64,000 nucleotides of DNA, taken from contig NZ_JBHRSW010000004.1 in assembly GCF_042646125.1 (NCBI RefSeq), forward strand, positions 422,011 to 486,010, given 5' to 3'. Below, in pieces: positions 22,766 to 31,913 of the stretch (the first letter of the stretch is position 1; the number at the start of each line of letters is the position of its first letter). The translations under genes were made by a program, and so were the position numbers. The stretch is from Glaciecola flavus (GTDB lineage Bacteria; Pseudomonadota; Gammaproteobacteria; Enterobacterales; Alteromonadaceae). The notes beneath the pieces were generated by a model, which did no database searches, was not told the DNA's origin, and saw nothing but the letters and a program-made list of their open reading frames with translations.

Positions 22766-25393
22766 TCAATCCTGTAAATTGGGCATGAGCCACTTTTCCG
22801 CTTTTTCAATTGTCCAAGCTTTGCGCTCTGCGTAGTTCTCTAGTTGGTCTTTTTGTATTTTCGCCACAGCAAAATATTTTGACTCTGGGTGCGCAAAATA
22901 CCAACCTGACACCGCAGCGCCAGGCCACATGGCATAAGATGAAGTTAACTTCATGCCAATTTCACTTTCGACATTCAACAAGTCCCAAATTACTTGTTTT
23001 TCGGTGTGTTCTGGGCATGCTGCATAGCCGGGCGCAGGACGGATACCTTGGTATTTTTCTCTGATCAAGGCTTCGTTGTCAAAATCTTCATCAGGTGCAT
23101 ACGCCCATAACTCTTTGCGAACACGTTCATGTAAATACTCGGCGAAAGCCTCAGCCAAACGATCGGCTATGGCTTTGACCATGATTGCATTATAATCATC
23201 ACCTTCTTTTTCATAAGCTTTCGCTAAACTATCTTCTTCTATGCCAGCGGTGACAGCAAAGGCGCCAATGTAATCTCGTTTATTAGCATCTAGCGGCGTG
23301 ACAAAGTCACTTAAACAATGATTAGCGCCTTTTGGTTTTTCTGTCTGTTGACGTAAATGACAGGCGGTTGCAATTTGCTTATCAGCTTCGAGCGGATCAA
23401 AAATATGGATATCTTCATTAACACTATTTGCCGGAAAGATACCTACTCTCCCCACCGCATTTAAGGCTTGATTTTCGACCAATTGATCCAGCATCGCATT
23501 GGCGTCGTCAAACAGGCTTTTCGCTTCTTTACCCACCACTTCATCGTTTAAAATACGCGGATATTTACCTGCAAGTGACCAAGTGAGAAAAAACGGTGTC
23601 CAATCAATATACTTGCGTAGCGTAGCAATATCGGCGCTAACGGTTTTGCTCCCCAAGAACTCAGGTACCACTGGTGTATAAGCAGACCAATCGCAAGTGA
23701 AACGATTTTTTCTAGCCTCTGTAAAGCTAATCGACTTTGTTCTTGGCTTCTTACGTGCGTGCTGCTCACGAACTTTTTCGTACTCTATTTTAAGGCCAGA
23801 GATATAGTCCGACTTTGCATCTGCCGAAATCAATTTTTGACACACACCAACCGCACGACTTGCGTTAGGGACATACACGACAGGATAGCCCGTAGCCGGC
23901 TCGATTTTCACCGCAGTATGTGCTTTTGAGGTCGTTGCCCCACCAATTAAGAGCGGTAAATCAACGCCCAAACGTTGCATTTCGGCTGCTACATGCACCA
24001 TCTCATCTAGAGAAGGCGTAATTAAACCAGACAAGCCTATCATGTCTGCTTGTTCATCGATGGCGGTTTGAATAATTTGCGCGGCTGGCACCATTACGCC
24101 TAAATCCACAACCTCAAAATTGTTGCACTGCAACACAACACCCACGATGTTTTTGCCAATATCGTGCACGTCTCCTTTGACGGTCGCCATGATAATTTTG
24201 CCATTTGAGCGAGTGTCCGCGGTTTTTTCCTCTTCGATGTAAGGTTGCAAGTGCGCAACGGCTTTTTTCATCACTCGCGCGGATTTTACCACTTGAGGTA
24301 AAAACATTTTACCTTCGCCAAACAAATCACCGACGACATTCATGCCATCCATGAGAGGCCCTTCAATGACGTGAAGCGGGCGTTCAGCTTGTAACCGCGC
24401 TTCTTCAGTATCCTCAATAATATACTCTGTAATACCCTTAACTAATGCGTGTTCTAAGCGTTTGTTGACATCTTGTTCGCGCCAGCTCAAATCTTCAGCC
24501 TGCGCAACTTTGCCTCCGCCCTGATACTTAGGCGCTAGCTCCAGTAAACGATCGGTGGCGTCATCTCGACGATTGAGTATGACGTCTTCCACTGCATCAC
24601 GTAATTCACTTGGGATCTCGTCGTAGACTTCAAGCTGACCTGCGTTTACGATCCCCATATCCATCCCTGCTCGAATGGCATGGAATAAAAAGACGGAATG
24701 CATGGCTTCGCGCACGGGGTTATTGCCCCTAAACGAAAAAGAGATATTAGACAAGCCGCCCGATACATGGCAATGCGGTAGCTCAGCACGAATTTGGCGA
24801 GTCGCTTCAATAAAATCCACGGCGTAATTGTTGTGTTCTTCAATGCCTGTCGCAACAGCAAAAATGTTGGGGTCAAATATAATATCTTCTGGCGGAAAAT
24901 TTACTTCATTTACCAGTACGTTGTAACTGCGTTGACAAATTTCAAATTTCCGTGCTTGCGTGTCGGCCTGCCCTGTTTCGTCAAAGGCCATGACCACCGC
25001 AGCCGCACCGTAGCGCTTAATTTTTTTTGCCTGCTCGACAAATTGCGCTTTACCCTCTTTTAGGCTAATAGAGTTTACAATGGCTTTACCTTGCACGCAT
25101 TTAAGACCAGCCTCAATCACACTCCACTTGGATGAATCAATCATTACAGGAACGCGAGAGATATCGGGTTCAGACGCAATCAAATTCAGAAAACGCACCA
25201 TGGCTGCTTCCGAATCTAACATTGCTTCATCCATGTTGATATCAATAATTTGTGCGCCGTTCTCCACTTGCTGTCTGGCGACGTCAAGCGCAGCTTCGTA
25301 GTCTTCAGATAAAATAAGTCTTTTAAATACTGCTGAGCCGGTAACATTGGTACGTTCACCGACATTCACAAAACTCGCTATTTGATTTGTCAC
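22766..25393 (-). CDS. metH: Methionine synthase, folate/cobalamin/activation modules (split MetH, part 2)
   Basis: 875 residues corresponding to the C-terminal three modules of MetH. Pterin-binding domain from FVNVGERTNVTGSAVFKRLI; B12 cap and B12-binding domain with DVHDIGKNIVGVVL (His is the lower cobalt ligand); C-terminal AdoMet activation domain with RPAPGYAACPEHTEK. Starts at a GTG with AGGATA upstream, 20 bases after the stop of the homocysteine-binding part. Together the two polypeptides (349+875) equal a full MetH (1227 in E. coli), so the enzyme is presumably assembled from two chains. Confidence 0.92.
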   Translation of the reverse strand: MTNQIASFVNVGERTNVTGSAVFKRLILSEDYEAALDVARQQVENGAQIIDINMDEAMLDSEAAMVRFLNLIASEPDISRVPVMIDSSKWSVIEAGLKCVQGKAIVNSISLKEGKAQFVEQAKKIKRYGAAAVVMAFDETGQADTQARKFEICQRSYNVLVNEVNFPPEDIIFDPNIFAVATGIEEHNNYAVDFIEATRQIRAELPHCHVSGGLSNISFSFRGNNPVREAMHSVFLFHAIRAGMDMGIVNAGQLEVYDEIPSELRDAVEDVILNRRDDATDRLLELAPKYQGGGKVAQAEDLSWREQDVNKRLEHALVKGITEYIIEDTEEARLQAERPLHVIEGPLMDGMNVVGDLFGEGKMFLPQVVKSARVMKKAVAHLQPYIEEEKTADTRSNGKIIMATVKGDVHDIGKNIVGVVLQCNNFEVVDLGVMVPAAQIIQTAIDEQADMIGLSGLITPSLDEMVHVAAEMQRLGVDLPLLIGGATTSKAHTAVKIEPATGYPVVYVPNASRAVGVCQKLISADAKSDYISGLKIEYEKVREQHARKKPRTKSISFTEARKNRFTCDWSAYTPVVPEFLGSKTVSADIATLRKYIDWTPFFLTWSLAGKYPRILNDEVVGKEAKSLFDDANAMLDQLVENQALNAVGRVGIFPANSVNEDIHIFDPLEADKQIATACHLRQQTEKPKGANHCLSDFVTPLDANKRDYIGAFAVTAGIEEDSLAKAYEKEGDDYNAIMVKAIADRLAEAFAEYLHERVRKELWAYAPDEDFDNEALIREKYQGIRPAPGYAACPEHTEKQVIWDLLNVESEIGMKLTSSYAMWPGAAVSGWYFAHPESKYFAVAKIQKDQLENYAERKAWTIEKAEKWLMPNLQD

Positions 25394-25413
25394 TATGCGT
25401 ATCCTAGTACCAA

Positions 25414-26463
25414 TTAATGAGTAAACGGCTCTAAGCCAGACAAACGCATCCGCGTTTCAATTTTGGGCAAGGCTCTCGGACTTAGCCCTTCTACCACTTC
25501 TGCAATGGCTTTGATATGTTCAGGCGTGCTGCCACAACAACCACCTACAATATTAACTAAGCCAGATTCAGCCCATTCTTTGATATGTGAGGCCATTTCG
25601 TCCGCCCCCATGTCATACTCGCCAAATTCATTAGGTAAACCCGCATTTGGATGTGCCGACACAAAGCCTTCTGAAACACGCGACAATTCAGCCACATATT
25701 GGCGGAGTAAATCGGGTCCAAGCGCACAATTTAAGCCAAACGAATAAGGAGAAACGTGTCGCATTGAGTTATAAAAAGCTTCTGTTGTTTGCCCAGATAA
25801 CGTTCTGCCTGAGGCATCGGTAATCGTACCCGAAATCATCACCGGCAATTCTACTCCTAGCTCGTCAAATACTTGGCTTACTGCAAATGCCGCCGCTTTG
25901 GCATTTAGGGTGTCAAAGATAGTTTCTAACAAAACTAAGTCTACCTGCCCTTCTATTAATGCCCTTGTTGCTTCTACATATGTTTCGACGAGCGCGTCAA
26001 AAGTCACATTTCTCATGCCGGGATCATTTACATCGGGTGATATTGAGGCTGTGCGGCTTGTTGGCCCTAGTACACCCGCGACAAAACGCGGTTTATTGGG
26101 TGTTTTTGCAGTCATCTCGTCGGCTGCTTCACGAGCAAGCCTAGCCGCCGCTAGATTAATTTTTCGTACCTCTGTTTGCATATCGTAATCAGCCATGGAA
26201 ATAGCCGTAGCATTAAAGGTATTGGTTTCGAGGATATCGCTACCCGCTAGTAGATAGTCCAAATGAATATTTTTGATAATTTCAGGCTGTGTAATCGAGA
26301 GTAAATCATTGTTACCTTTTAAGTCACAATGCCAGTCCTTATACTCCTCTCCACGATAGTCAGCTTCAGACAGTTTATGCCGCTGAATCATAGTACCCAT
26401 GGCACCGTCCAGAAGTAAAATACGCGAGGCAGCCGCCTCGGTAAGTTGAGCTAAGTTATTCAA
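25414..26463 (-). CDS. Methionine synthase, homocysteine module (split MetH, part 1)
   Basis: 349 residues forming a complete homocysteine S-methyltransferase barrel: LLLDGAMGTMIQ near the start, and zinc ligands in the region LNCALGP and in GGCCGSTPEH. It ends RLSGLEPFTH, exactly the linker that in single-chain MetH joins this module to the pterin module. Located 12 bases after metA. Transfers the methyl group from methylcobalamin, bound by the second polypeptide, to homocysteine. Confidence 0.9.
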   Translation of the reverse strand: MNNLAQLTEAAASRILLLDGAMGTMIQRHKLSEADYRGEEYKDWHCDLKGNNDLLSITQPEIIKNIHLDYLLAGSDILETNTFNATAISMADYDMQTEVRKINLAAARLAREAADEMTAKTPNKPRFVAGVLGPTSRTASISPDVNDPGMRNVTFDALVETYVEATRALIEGQVDLVLLETIFDTLNAKAAAFAVSQVFDELGVELPVMISGTITDASGRTLSGQTTEAFYNSMRHVSPYSFGLNCALGPDLLRQYVAELSRVSEGFVSAHPNAGLPNEFGEYDMGADEMASHIKEWAESGLVNIVGGCCGSTPEHIKAIAEVVEGLSPRALPKIETRMRLSGLEPFTH

Positions 26464-26475
26464 TCAAATATCCTA

Positions 26476-27402
26476 CTACTTATATGCTGCTAGTTCATTT
26501 AAATCGTATGGGGTGATTTGGTACACGCAGTAATTTAACCAATTGGTAAACAGTAAGTTCCCGTGGGATTTCCAACGCACAAGTATATCACACGAGGGAT
26601 CATCACCCTTAAAATAATTTTCCGGCACATGAGGTGTTAGCCCCTGAGCTTGGTCACGTAAATACTCACTTTTTAAGGTTTGTGGGTCATACTCTGGGTG
26701 GCCAGTAATAAAAATCATTCGCTTATCATGTGTTGCCGATAGATAAACCCCCGCTTCCTCAGACAAACCCAACACTTTGAGTCCATCGACGCTTTGATAG
26801 TCCTCTAGCAAAATCTCTCCGACTCTCGAATGCGGCGCCCAAAAAATAGGATCAAAACCGCGCATCAACTCGTCTTTTTCGTCCATCACTTGATGCTCAA
26901 ACACTCCCGCTAATTTTTTGCTTCTGACTTGTCGTTGCAAGCCAAAAAAATGATGCAGCGCGGCATGTGCAGCCCAACATAAATAGATTGTTGACTGCAC
27001 GTTGCGTTTTGCCCAATCCATCAACTCGAGCATATTGTCCCAGTATTTCACTTCCTCAAACTCCAAGCTTCCCAAAGGTGCACCAGTGACAATTAAGCCA
27101 TCGTATTTCTTGTGCCGAATTTCTTCAAAGGTATGGTAAAAGGCATTCATATGCGCAATCGGGGTGTTTTTGGGCGCAGTATCATCTATGCGAATAAGGT
27201 CAATATCAATCTGCAGAGGCGAGTTAGAAAGCAAGCGAAGTATTTGTAATTCGGTTTCAATTTTGTTGGGCATCAAATTCAAAATACCGACATTCATTGG
27301 GCGAATGTTCTGACTGAGCGCACGCTCATTTGTCATCGCAAAGATGTTCTCATTTAAGAGTCCATCTAATGCTGGCAATTCAGACGGTATTTTAATCGGC
27401 AT
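26476..27402 (-). CDS. metA: Homoserine O-acyltransferase MetA
   Basis: 308 residues (E. coli 309), beginning MPIKIPSELPALDGLLNEN. Catalytic Cys in TIYLCWAAHAALHHFFG, and a later FITGHPEYDPQTL segment with the conserved His and Glu. It acylates homoserine (succinyl- or acetyl-CoA; the donor cannot be assigned by eye). It is the first gene of the run metA - metH part 1 - metH part 2 - DUF938, and is preceded by a three-box MetJ operator. Confidence 0.93.
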   Translation of the reverse strand: MPIKIPSELPALDGLLNENIFAMTNERALSQNIRPMNVGILNLMPNKIETELQILRLLSNSPLQIDIDLIRIDDTAPKNTPIAHMNAFYHTFEEIRHKKYDGLIVTGAPLGSLEFEEVKYWDNMLELMDWAKRNVQSTIYLCWAAHAALHHFFGLQRQVRSKKLAGVFEHQVMDEKDELMRGFDPIFWAPHSRVGEILLEDYQSVDGLKVLGLSEEAGVYLSATHDKRMIFITGHPEYDPQTLKSEYLRDQAQGLTPHVPENYFKGDDPSCDILVRWKSHGNLLFTNWLNYCVYQITPYDLNELAAYK

Positions 27403-27440
27403 GATACCCCACAACAATATCTACATTAACAATGGCTGCT

Positions 27441-27468
27441 ATTGTGGGGAAACGAGAAGAAAAGTCAA
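27441..27468 (-). promoter_or_regulatory. Probable metA promoter
   Basis: On the minus strand: TTGACT (-35), 16-base spacer, CACAAT (-10, four of six matches). It ends about 38 bases before the metA ATG and lies just downstream of the MetJ boxes. Confidence 0.5.
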
Positions 27469-27472
27469 GAAT

Positions 27473-27496
27473 AAACGTCTAGACGTCTATACGTTT
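27473..27496 (-). promoter_or_regulatory. MetJ operator, three tandem met boxes
   Basis: Three contiguous 8-base boxes AAACGTCT, AGACGTCT and ATACGTTT, matching the established MetJ consensus AGACGTCT at 7, 8 and 5 positions or so. MetJ with SAM as corepressor binds such arrays cooperatively. It lies immediately upstream of the metA -35 hexamer. Confidence 0.85.
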
Positions 27497-27520
27497 ATAA
27501 ATATTGGGCGGATTTATACT

Positions 27521-27630
27521 GTGCTGAATAGGGAAGACTAAAATTAAAAACGCCGCAAGTATGTCCATATAGGCTTTAGTTTCTCATCCATGAGAAACAA
27601 ATTTTAATTTTAGTCTTCCCTATTCAGCAC
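27521..27630. repeat. Core-and-arm palindrome, copy 2
   Basis: Two exact 29-base inverted arms (27521-27549 and 27602-27630; arm starts GTGCTGAATAGGG) around a 52-base core (27550-27601). Core hairpins: TATG-TC-CATA and TTTCTCAT-CC-ATGAGAAA. It lies between the stop of the response regulator gene (33 bases away) and the MetJ operator of metA, so it may also end the H-NOX operon transcript. Confidence 0.9.
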
Positions 27631-27663
27631 ATTATCATTCTGCCCTTTATAATTTTATTATGC

Positions 27664-28800
27664 TTAATGAAAGGATTTCACGATGTCTTGCATGCGTTCC
27701 TGTAGAGAAAAAATGGCCTCTTCTATTTCAATGCTGGTTTCCATCGACTTGCCAAACAGTGCCGTCTTTGCAGATACGATCTCTGTAAGTGTCTGCTCTT
27801 GCTGTTCCATTAAACCGAGTTTGAAGAACGCGGTTTCAAAGTCCACATTGATGTCTTCAAATATATTTACCAAGTTTGCTTTATTTTGCTCATACTGTTT
27901 AGCAAGCATGTCCATCGTGGTAGCTGTGTCGATTAACTCTTCTCTTAGGTGAGCCGCCTCCTCGACTGCAAGTGAGCCAGTGTTGGACTTGCACAAGTTG
28001 TCACATAGGGCGTCCGTGTCTTCTAAGATCATCATCAAATTGTCGCGAAGATCACCACGTGTATTTGGATCCTCAGGCATGTTTTTTACCAATATTGCTA
28101 CGTGGTCAAAATTCACGATGTATCTTGTGCCTCTTTCTAAAAATCGTCCCGACATTTTCGAAGCTCGACTGAGTAAGTCAGATTCCAATGCCGTCATAAC
28201 ACTGCTGCTTGACCGTAAAATAGCCCCTTGCGGAGTTTGCAGCTGGACACACACATCCATATTTAAGCCATCAAACACATCGAATAAAGCAGATACCAAG
28301 GCGTCATGACTCTTAACTTTTAAGCCTGCTCGCAAAAAACCCAGCACCGTGCCCAGTTGACCCGCATTCGCAATCACCGACATCACCATGTCAGAGGTAC
28401 TTTTGTGCTCATCTTGAAGTTTTAATATGCCTTTTCGCTCCAATAAAATTTTGTCTACTTTGCGTGCAACAATATCTTTGTCGATGGGCTTGGTGAGATA
28501 GTCAACGCCTCCAACATCAAACCCTTTTAAAATTTCTTCGGTTGAGTCATTGGCAGAAACAAAAACAATAGGCAACTGCGCACGGATTGCGAGGATTGCG
28601 GTGCAGGTGTCATAACCATCCATATTCGGCATGTTGACATCAAGCAGTACCAACTCTATGTCCTCATCTTCTTTTATCATTTCGATGGCTTGCTCACCTG
28701 ACGTGGCTACGACAATTGCATATTGGTGTTTAAGTACTTGCATGAGTATTCTTAATTCGTTGGGCGAATCATCAACTAGTAAAACACGTTGTTTATTCAT
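27664..28800 (-). CDS. Response regulator of the H-NOX operon, output domain unrecognised
   Basis: 378 residues. N-terminal receiver domain with phospho-acceptor Asp54 (VLLDVNMPNMDGY) and Lys in LTKPID. The remaining ~250 residues carry no EAL, GGDEF, HD-GYP or HTH motif that I can see; they include FLERGTRYIVNFDHVAILVKNMP and end in a long heptad-like helix (LREELIDTATTMDMLAKQYEQNKANLV). Overlaps the kinase gene by 8 bases. Probably the receiver partner of the hybrid kinase; output unknown. Confidence 0.75.
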   Translation of the reverse strand: MNKQRVLLVDDSPNELRILMQVLKHQYAIVVATSGEQAIEMIKEDEDIELVLLDVNMPNMDGYDTCTAILAIRAQLPIVFVSANDSTEEILKGFDVGGVDYLTKPIDKDIVARKVDKILLERKGILKLQDEHKSTSDMVMSVIANAGQLGTVLGFLRAGLKVKSHDALVSALFDVFDGLNMDVCVQLQTPQGAILRSSSSVMTALESDLLSRASKMSGRFLERGTRYIVNFDHVAILVKNMPEDPNTRGDLRDNLMMILEDTDALCDNLCKSNTGSLAVEEAAHLREELIDTATTMDMLAKQYEQNKANLVNIFEDINVDFETAFFKLGLMEQQEQTLTEIVSAKTALFGKSMETSIEIEEAIFSLQERMQDIVKSFH

Positions 28801-30748
28801 TTGTTGACTCCAATAATTGTTTGGCTTTAGTTAGCGCAGCGCTTGCCTTTTCAATGTCAAACTGTTGCATCGATAACTCTGCTTCACTGAGAAGCGCTCT
28901 TATGTCGGTCCCTAACTCATAGGCTAGTAGCTCTGTCAGCGCATCTTCTGCGGCAAAGACATCTTGTTTCAAACTACTCAGTACAGTGGTAATTTGCTCT
29001 ATAACTTTTGTGTCGCTAACTTTTATCTTGTTATGTGTTTCATTCTCTTGCTTAGGATTAGCTAGGGTGGAAAAGTCCGCGCGTATCTCTGACACTATGG
29101 TTCTAAATCTATGCAAGGCTTGTTCATCTGGCCAAACTTGACTGTTAAACAGCAACATTTCGAGATCAGCTACAATTGTTGATAAACTGTTCATGCCTAA
29201 ATTACCCGCGCTTCCTTTTATTTTATGAAAAATAGAAAGAGCGGTTTGAATTTCTTGTTTGGACTGCGCTTCAGTAAAGTTTTTATCTAAAACAGTCAGC
29301 TCATTCAAAAAGCGCCCAATCAAGTCATAGAGCAAGAGCCAATCCCCTCCTACTCTGGACAAACCATCTTCTATGTCCACATGGATCAGCTCAACATGAT
29401 TAACAGATGTATCTTGTTCAATAAGCGGCACCTTCATCCGTATATGCATCTTCAATACATTTAATAAGTGTGTAGTATCTATCGGCTTAGAAATATGCGC
29501 CTGCATACCGGCGTCTAAACACTCTTTGATGTGTTCGTCACTACTGTGCGCTGTCATTGCAATAATGGGGGTGTCATTAGGTATTAATTGTTCTTTTCGT
29601 ATGATTTGCGTGGCTTCCATTCCGCCCATTAGCGGCATTTGTAAGTCCATTAATATGCCGTTAAAAGATTGCGATTTGACCAGTTCAATCGCTTTCAGTC
29701 CATTTTCGGCGACACTCACTTTAAATCCCCATCCTTCAAGCAGTCGTTGTGCTACAAGTTGATTGACTTTATGATCTTCAACTAAGAGAAGGTGCAAATC
29801 TACAATATCTGCAGGCAAGACACGGTCAGCATCGTTTTTAATGCTGTGACCTTCTGCAATTTCCATGGCAAGCTCAACAAAAAAACTGGTGCCTTTTTTT
29901 AGCTGACTTTCGACATATATCTTGCCATCTAACATATCCACCAGTCGCTTGGTGATGTTCATGCCTAAACCGGTACCACCAAACTCACGAGTAATGCTAG
30001 TATCGGCTTGTTCAAAAGCTTCAAATACGGCATTGATGTTTTCTTTGCTAATACCAATACCCGTATCGGAGACCACTAACTGATAGACGCCGACATTGCG
30101 CTTCATAAAACTCAGGTTCACTTCTCCTTTGTCAGTGAACTTAATAGCATTTGACAGTAAGTTAGTGATAATTTGGGTGACTCGTAACTTGTCTGTCACT
30201 AAGTGTGTTTCGACAGCATCATCGACCGAAAACACAAAATTGATACCTTTTTGCTTGGCTTGCAATGCAAACGGAGAGACCACTTCTTTAATATATGGAC
30301 GGATCTCGAGTGGAGCGACTTCTATTGTGATCTTGTTCGCTTCAATTTTTGAAAAATCTAAAATATCGTTGATGACTTCTAATAAGTGTTTACCTGATGA
30401 CTCCGCTATGCGAATTAGCTCTTGTTGTTCATTAGTCAGCGCTTCTCCCTTTAGCAAGGTCATTATGCCTAACACCCCATTTAGCGGAGTGCGAAGCTCG
30501 TGGCTCATATTCGCGATAAAGTTTGTCTTTACTTTAAGTGCAGTAAGGGCTTCATCTCTGGCGTTTTGCATTTGCATCGTGCGTTCTGCAACAAGTTTTT
30601 CCAAACTTTCGCTGAGCGAATAGAGCTCTAGGTTTTTTTCGTAAAGCGCGCTGCTTTTTTCTTCTAACAAACGCTCGGCTTCTTTTCTGGCTGCGCGCTC
30701 TCTCGCCAATCGACGATGGAGTTTCGCTACTTCTTCGCTATCACTCAT
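28793..30748 (-). CDS. H-NOX-associated hybrid histidine kinase
   Basis: 651 residues, no membrane segment, so cytosolic. Order: N-terminal coiled coil (about 5-75), HisKA with His83 in FIANMSHELRTPLNG, HATPase with DTGIGI and GGTGLG motifs (about 185-295), receiver domain with Asp368 (ILMDLQMPLMGG), and HPt with His508 (IFHKIKGSAGNLGM). This is the architecture of the H-NOX-associated kinases described in Pseudoalteromonas and Shewanella. It starts three bases after the H-NOX stop and should be controlled by NO through H-NOX (family knowledge). It forms an internal phosphorelay that can feed the downstream response regulator. Confidence 0.88.
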   Translation of the reverse strand: MSDSEEVAKLHRRLARERAARKEAERLLEEKSSALYEKNLELYSLSESLEKLVAERTMQMQNARDEALTALKVKTNFIANMSHELRTPLNGVLGIMTLLKGEALTNEQQELIRIAESSGKHLLEVINDILDFSKIEANKITIEVAPLEIRPYIKEVVSPFALQAKQKGINFVFSVDDAVETHLVTDKLRVTQIITNLLSNAIKFTDKGEVNLSFMKRNVGVYQLVVSDTGIGISKENINAVFEAFEQADTSITREFGGTGLGMNITKRLVDMLDGKIYVESQLKKGTSFFVELAMEIAEGHSIKNDADRVLPADIVDLHLLLVEDHKVNQLVAQRLLEGWGFKVSVAENGLKAIELVKSQSFNGILMDLQMPLMGGMEATQIIRKEQLIPNDTPIIAMTAHSSDEHIKECLDAGMQAHISKPIDTTHLLNVLKMHIRMKVPLIEQDTSVNHVELIHVDIEDGLSRVGGDWLLLYDLIGRFLNELTVLDKNFTEAQSKQEIQTALSIFHKIKGSAGNLGMNSLSTIVADLEMLLFNSQVWPDEQALHRFRTIVSEIRADFSTLANPKQENETHNKIKVSDTKVIEQITTVLSSLKQDVFAAEDALTELLAYELGTDIRALLSEAELSMQQFDIEKASAALTKAKQLLESTNE

Positions 30749-30751
30749 GGC

Positions 30752-31300
30752 TTAATCTTTTGGCACGAGAGCAAACTTACAGTGATATTGTCCATTCTCC
30801 TGCCAGTGTTCCAATTCAATGGAATGAGGCTGGCTATAATACGTCAATGTTTCCTTGATCAGGCCGTAGGCGAGCATATGTAGATTGCGCTCAGAACGGT
30901 AATGTAAGGTAAAAGGGGTAGTGTCATTGGCCTCTTCAAAGCTAAAAACCGGTAGCTCAGCATCGGGGTATAACTTTTTTACTTCTACATGGATGTGTCG
31001 ATCAATCTCTCGAAAAAAAGCGATTGCACTGCCGGCTTCGACGAAAAAGCTAGCAAACTTTTGAGAAAACACCTTTGCCAGATGGGCGCCAAAGGTTTGC
31101 AGTAAGTCGTCAATTGACAACTTAGATTGTGTAGACAGCTCGACGACCATGTTTTCCAATTCAGAGAACGGATAAGAGCCAACAGCCGTATATGCACCGC
31201 CTGAGGCTGGGTTTGTATTGTCAATAAGCGTATCGACCATGTCATCGCCAAAGGTCGCTTCCACCATTTCTAGAAATTCAGTAAACACCAATCCCTTCAT
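30752..31300 (-). CDS. H-NOX heme nitric-oxide sensor
   Basis: 182 residues beginning MKGLVFTEFLEMVE, the typical stand-alone bacterial H-NOX. The proximal heme ligand is probably His104 (IHVEVKKLYPDAELP) by alignment to the conserved H...YP spacing. The YxSxR heme-propionate motif is intact (YRSER at 134-138). It binds ferrous heme and NO and regulates the adjacent hybrid kinase. First gene of a tight three-gene operon. Confidence 0.93.
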   Translation of the reverse strand: MKGLVFTEFLEMVEATFGDDMVDTLIDNTNPASGGAYTAVGSYPFSELENMVVELSTQSKLSIDDLLQTFGAHLAKVFSQKFASFFVEAGSAIAFFREIDRHIHVEVKKLYPDAELPVFSFEEANDTTPFTLHYRSERNLHMLAYGLIKETLTYYSQPHSIELEHWQENGQYHCKFALVPKD

Positions 31301-31373
31301 GATACAAACTCCCCTTCAATAAGCAGTAAATTGTACTAAAAACAGATATCGGCGTGACTGACTAAATATTGAG

Positions 31374-31823
31374 CTACAAATTTCGGCGTTGTAAGGAAAA
31401 TAAGACTTCGACTTCGGCGCGAGGCAGGCCACTGGCTTCCATCACATCGTCTATGGACTCACCAGCTGCGACAAGCTTGTTTGCTTTAGAATACATTTTT
31501 AACTCTGGATCTTTATCAGCTAACAAAGCTAGCTTTTCTTCGTAAGTCTCTAATTTTATTTGTGAAACAGACAAGGCTTCCGTTGCGGTAAAAAGCGTGT
31601 CTTTGACTTCGTTTAAGGATTGCTCTAGTGAAGCAATATCCTCAGCTTGCGCCAACACTTTTTTGTCAGTTTGTTGCTGTAGTTTATGAAGGTTGTCAAT
31701 TAACCCCACGCCTTGAAGTAACTTCGCTCGTGTATTTCGAGCATACACGAAAGTGACTAGCGAGATAACAAGGAGTAAAAGTGTGATGGATGAGAACACT
31801 ATCAACCAAATAAAATCATTCAT
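31374..31823 (-). CDS. DUF2802 membrane-anchored protein
   Basis: 149 residues: one N-terminal transmembrane segment (LIVFSSITLLLLVISLVTFVYA), a coiled coil (about 40-100) and a C-terminal helix-turn-helix-like DUF2802 part (KLVAAGESIDDVMEASGLPRAEVEVLFSLQ). Genes of this family lie directly downstream of cheW in polar-flagellated gammaproteobacteria; function not established. Here it is separated from cheW by the gap-containing palindrome. Confidence 0.8.
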   Translation of the reverse strand: MNDFIWLIVFSSITLLLLVISLVTFVYARNTRAKLLQGVGLIDNLHKLQQQTDKKVLAQAEDIASLEQSLNEVKDTLFTATEALSVSQIKLETYEEKLALLADKDPELKMYSKANKLVAAGESIDDVMEASGLPRAEVEVLFSLQRRNL

Positions 31824-31913
31824 CTACAAACAAAAATAGCTTATTTTTTATTGAGTATACTGCTAAGTGGCTGATCCTGCCATATAAAAGAGAGTATGCG
31901 GAAATGCGTAAAA

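Noticed and set aside
25394..25413. metH split as a sequencing frameshift
   Set aside because: The gap has a stop codon, a ribosome-binding-like AGGATA and a start, and the break is at the module linker, so true fission is more likely.
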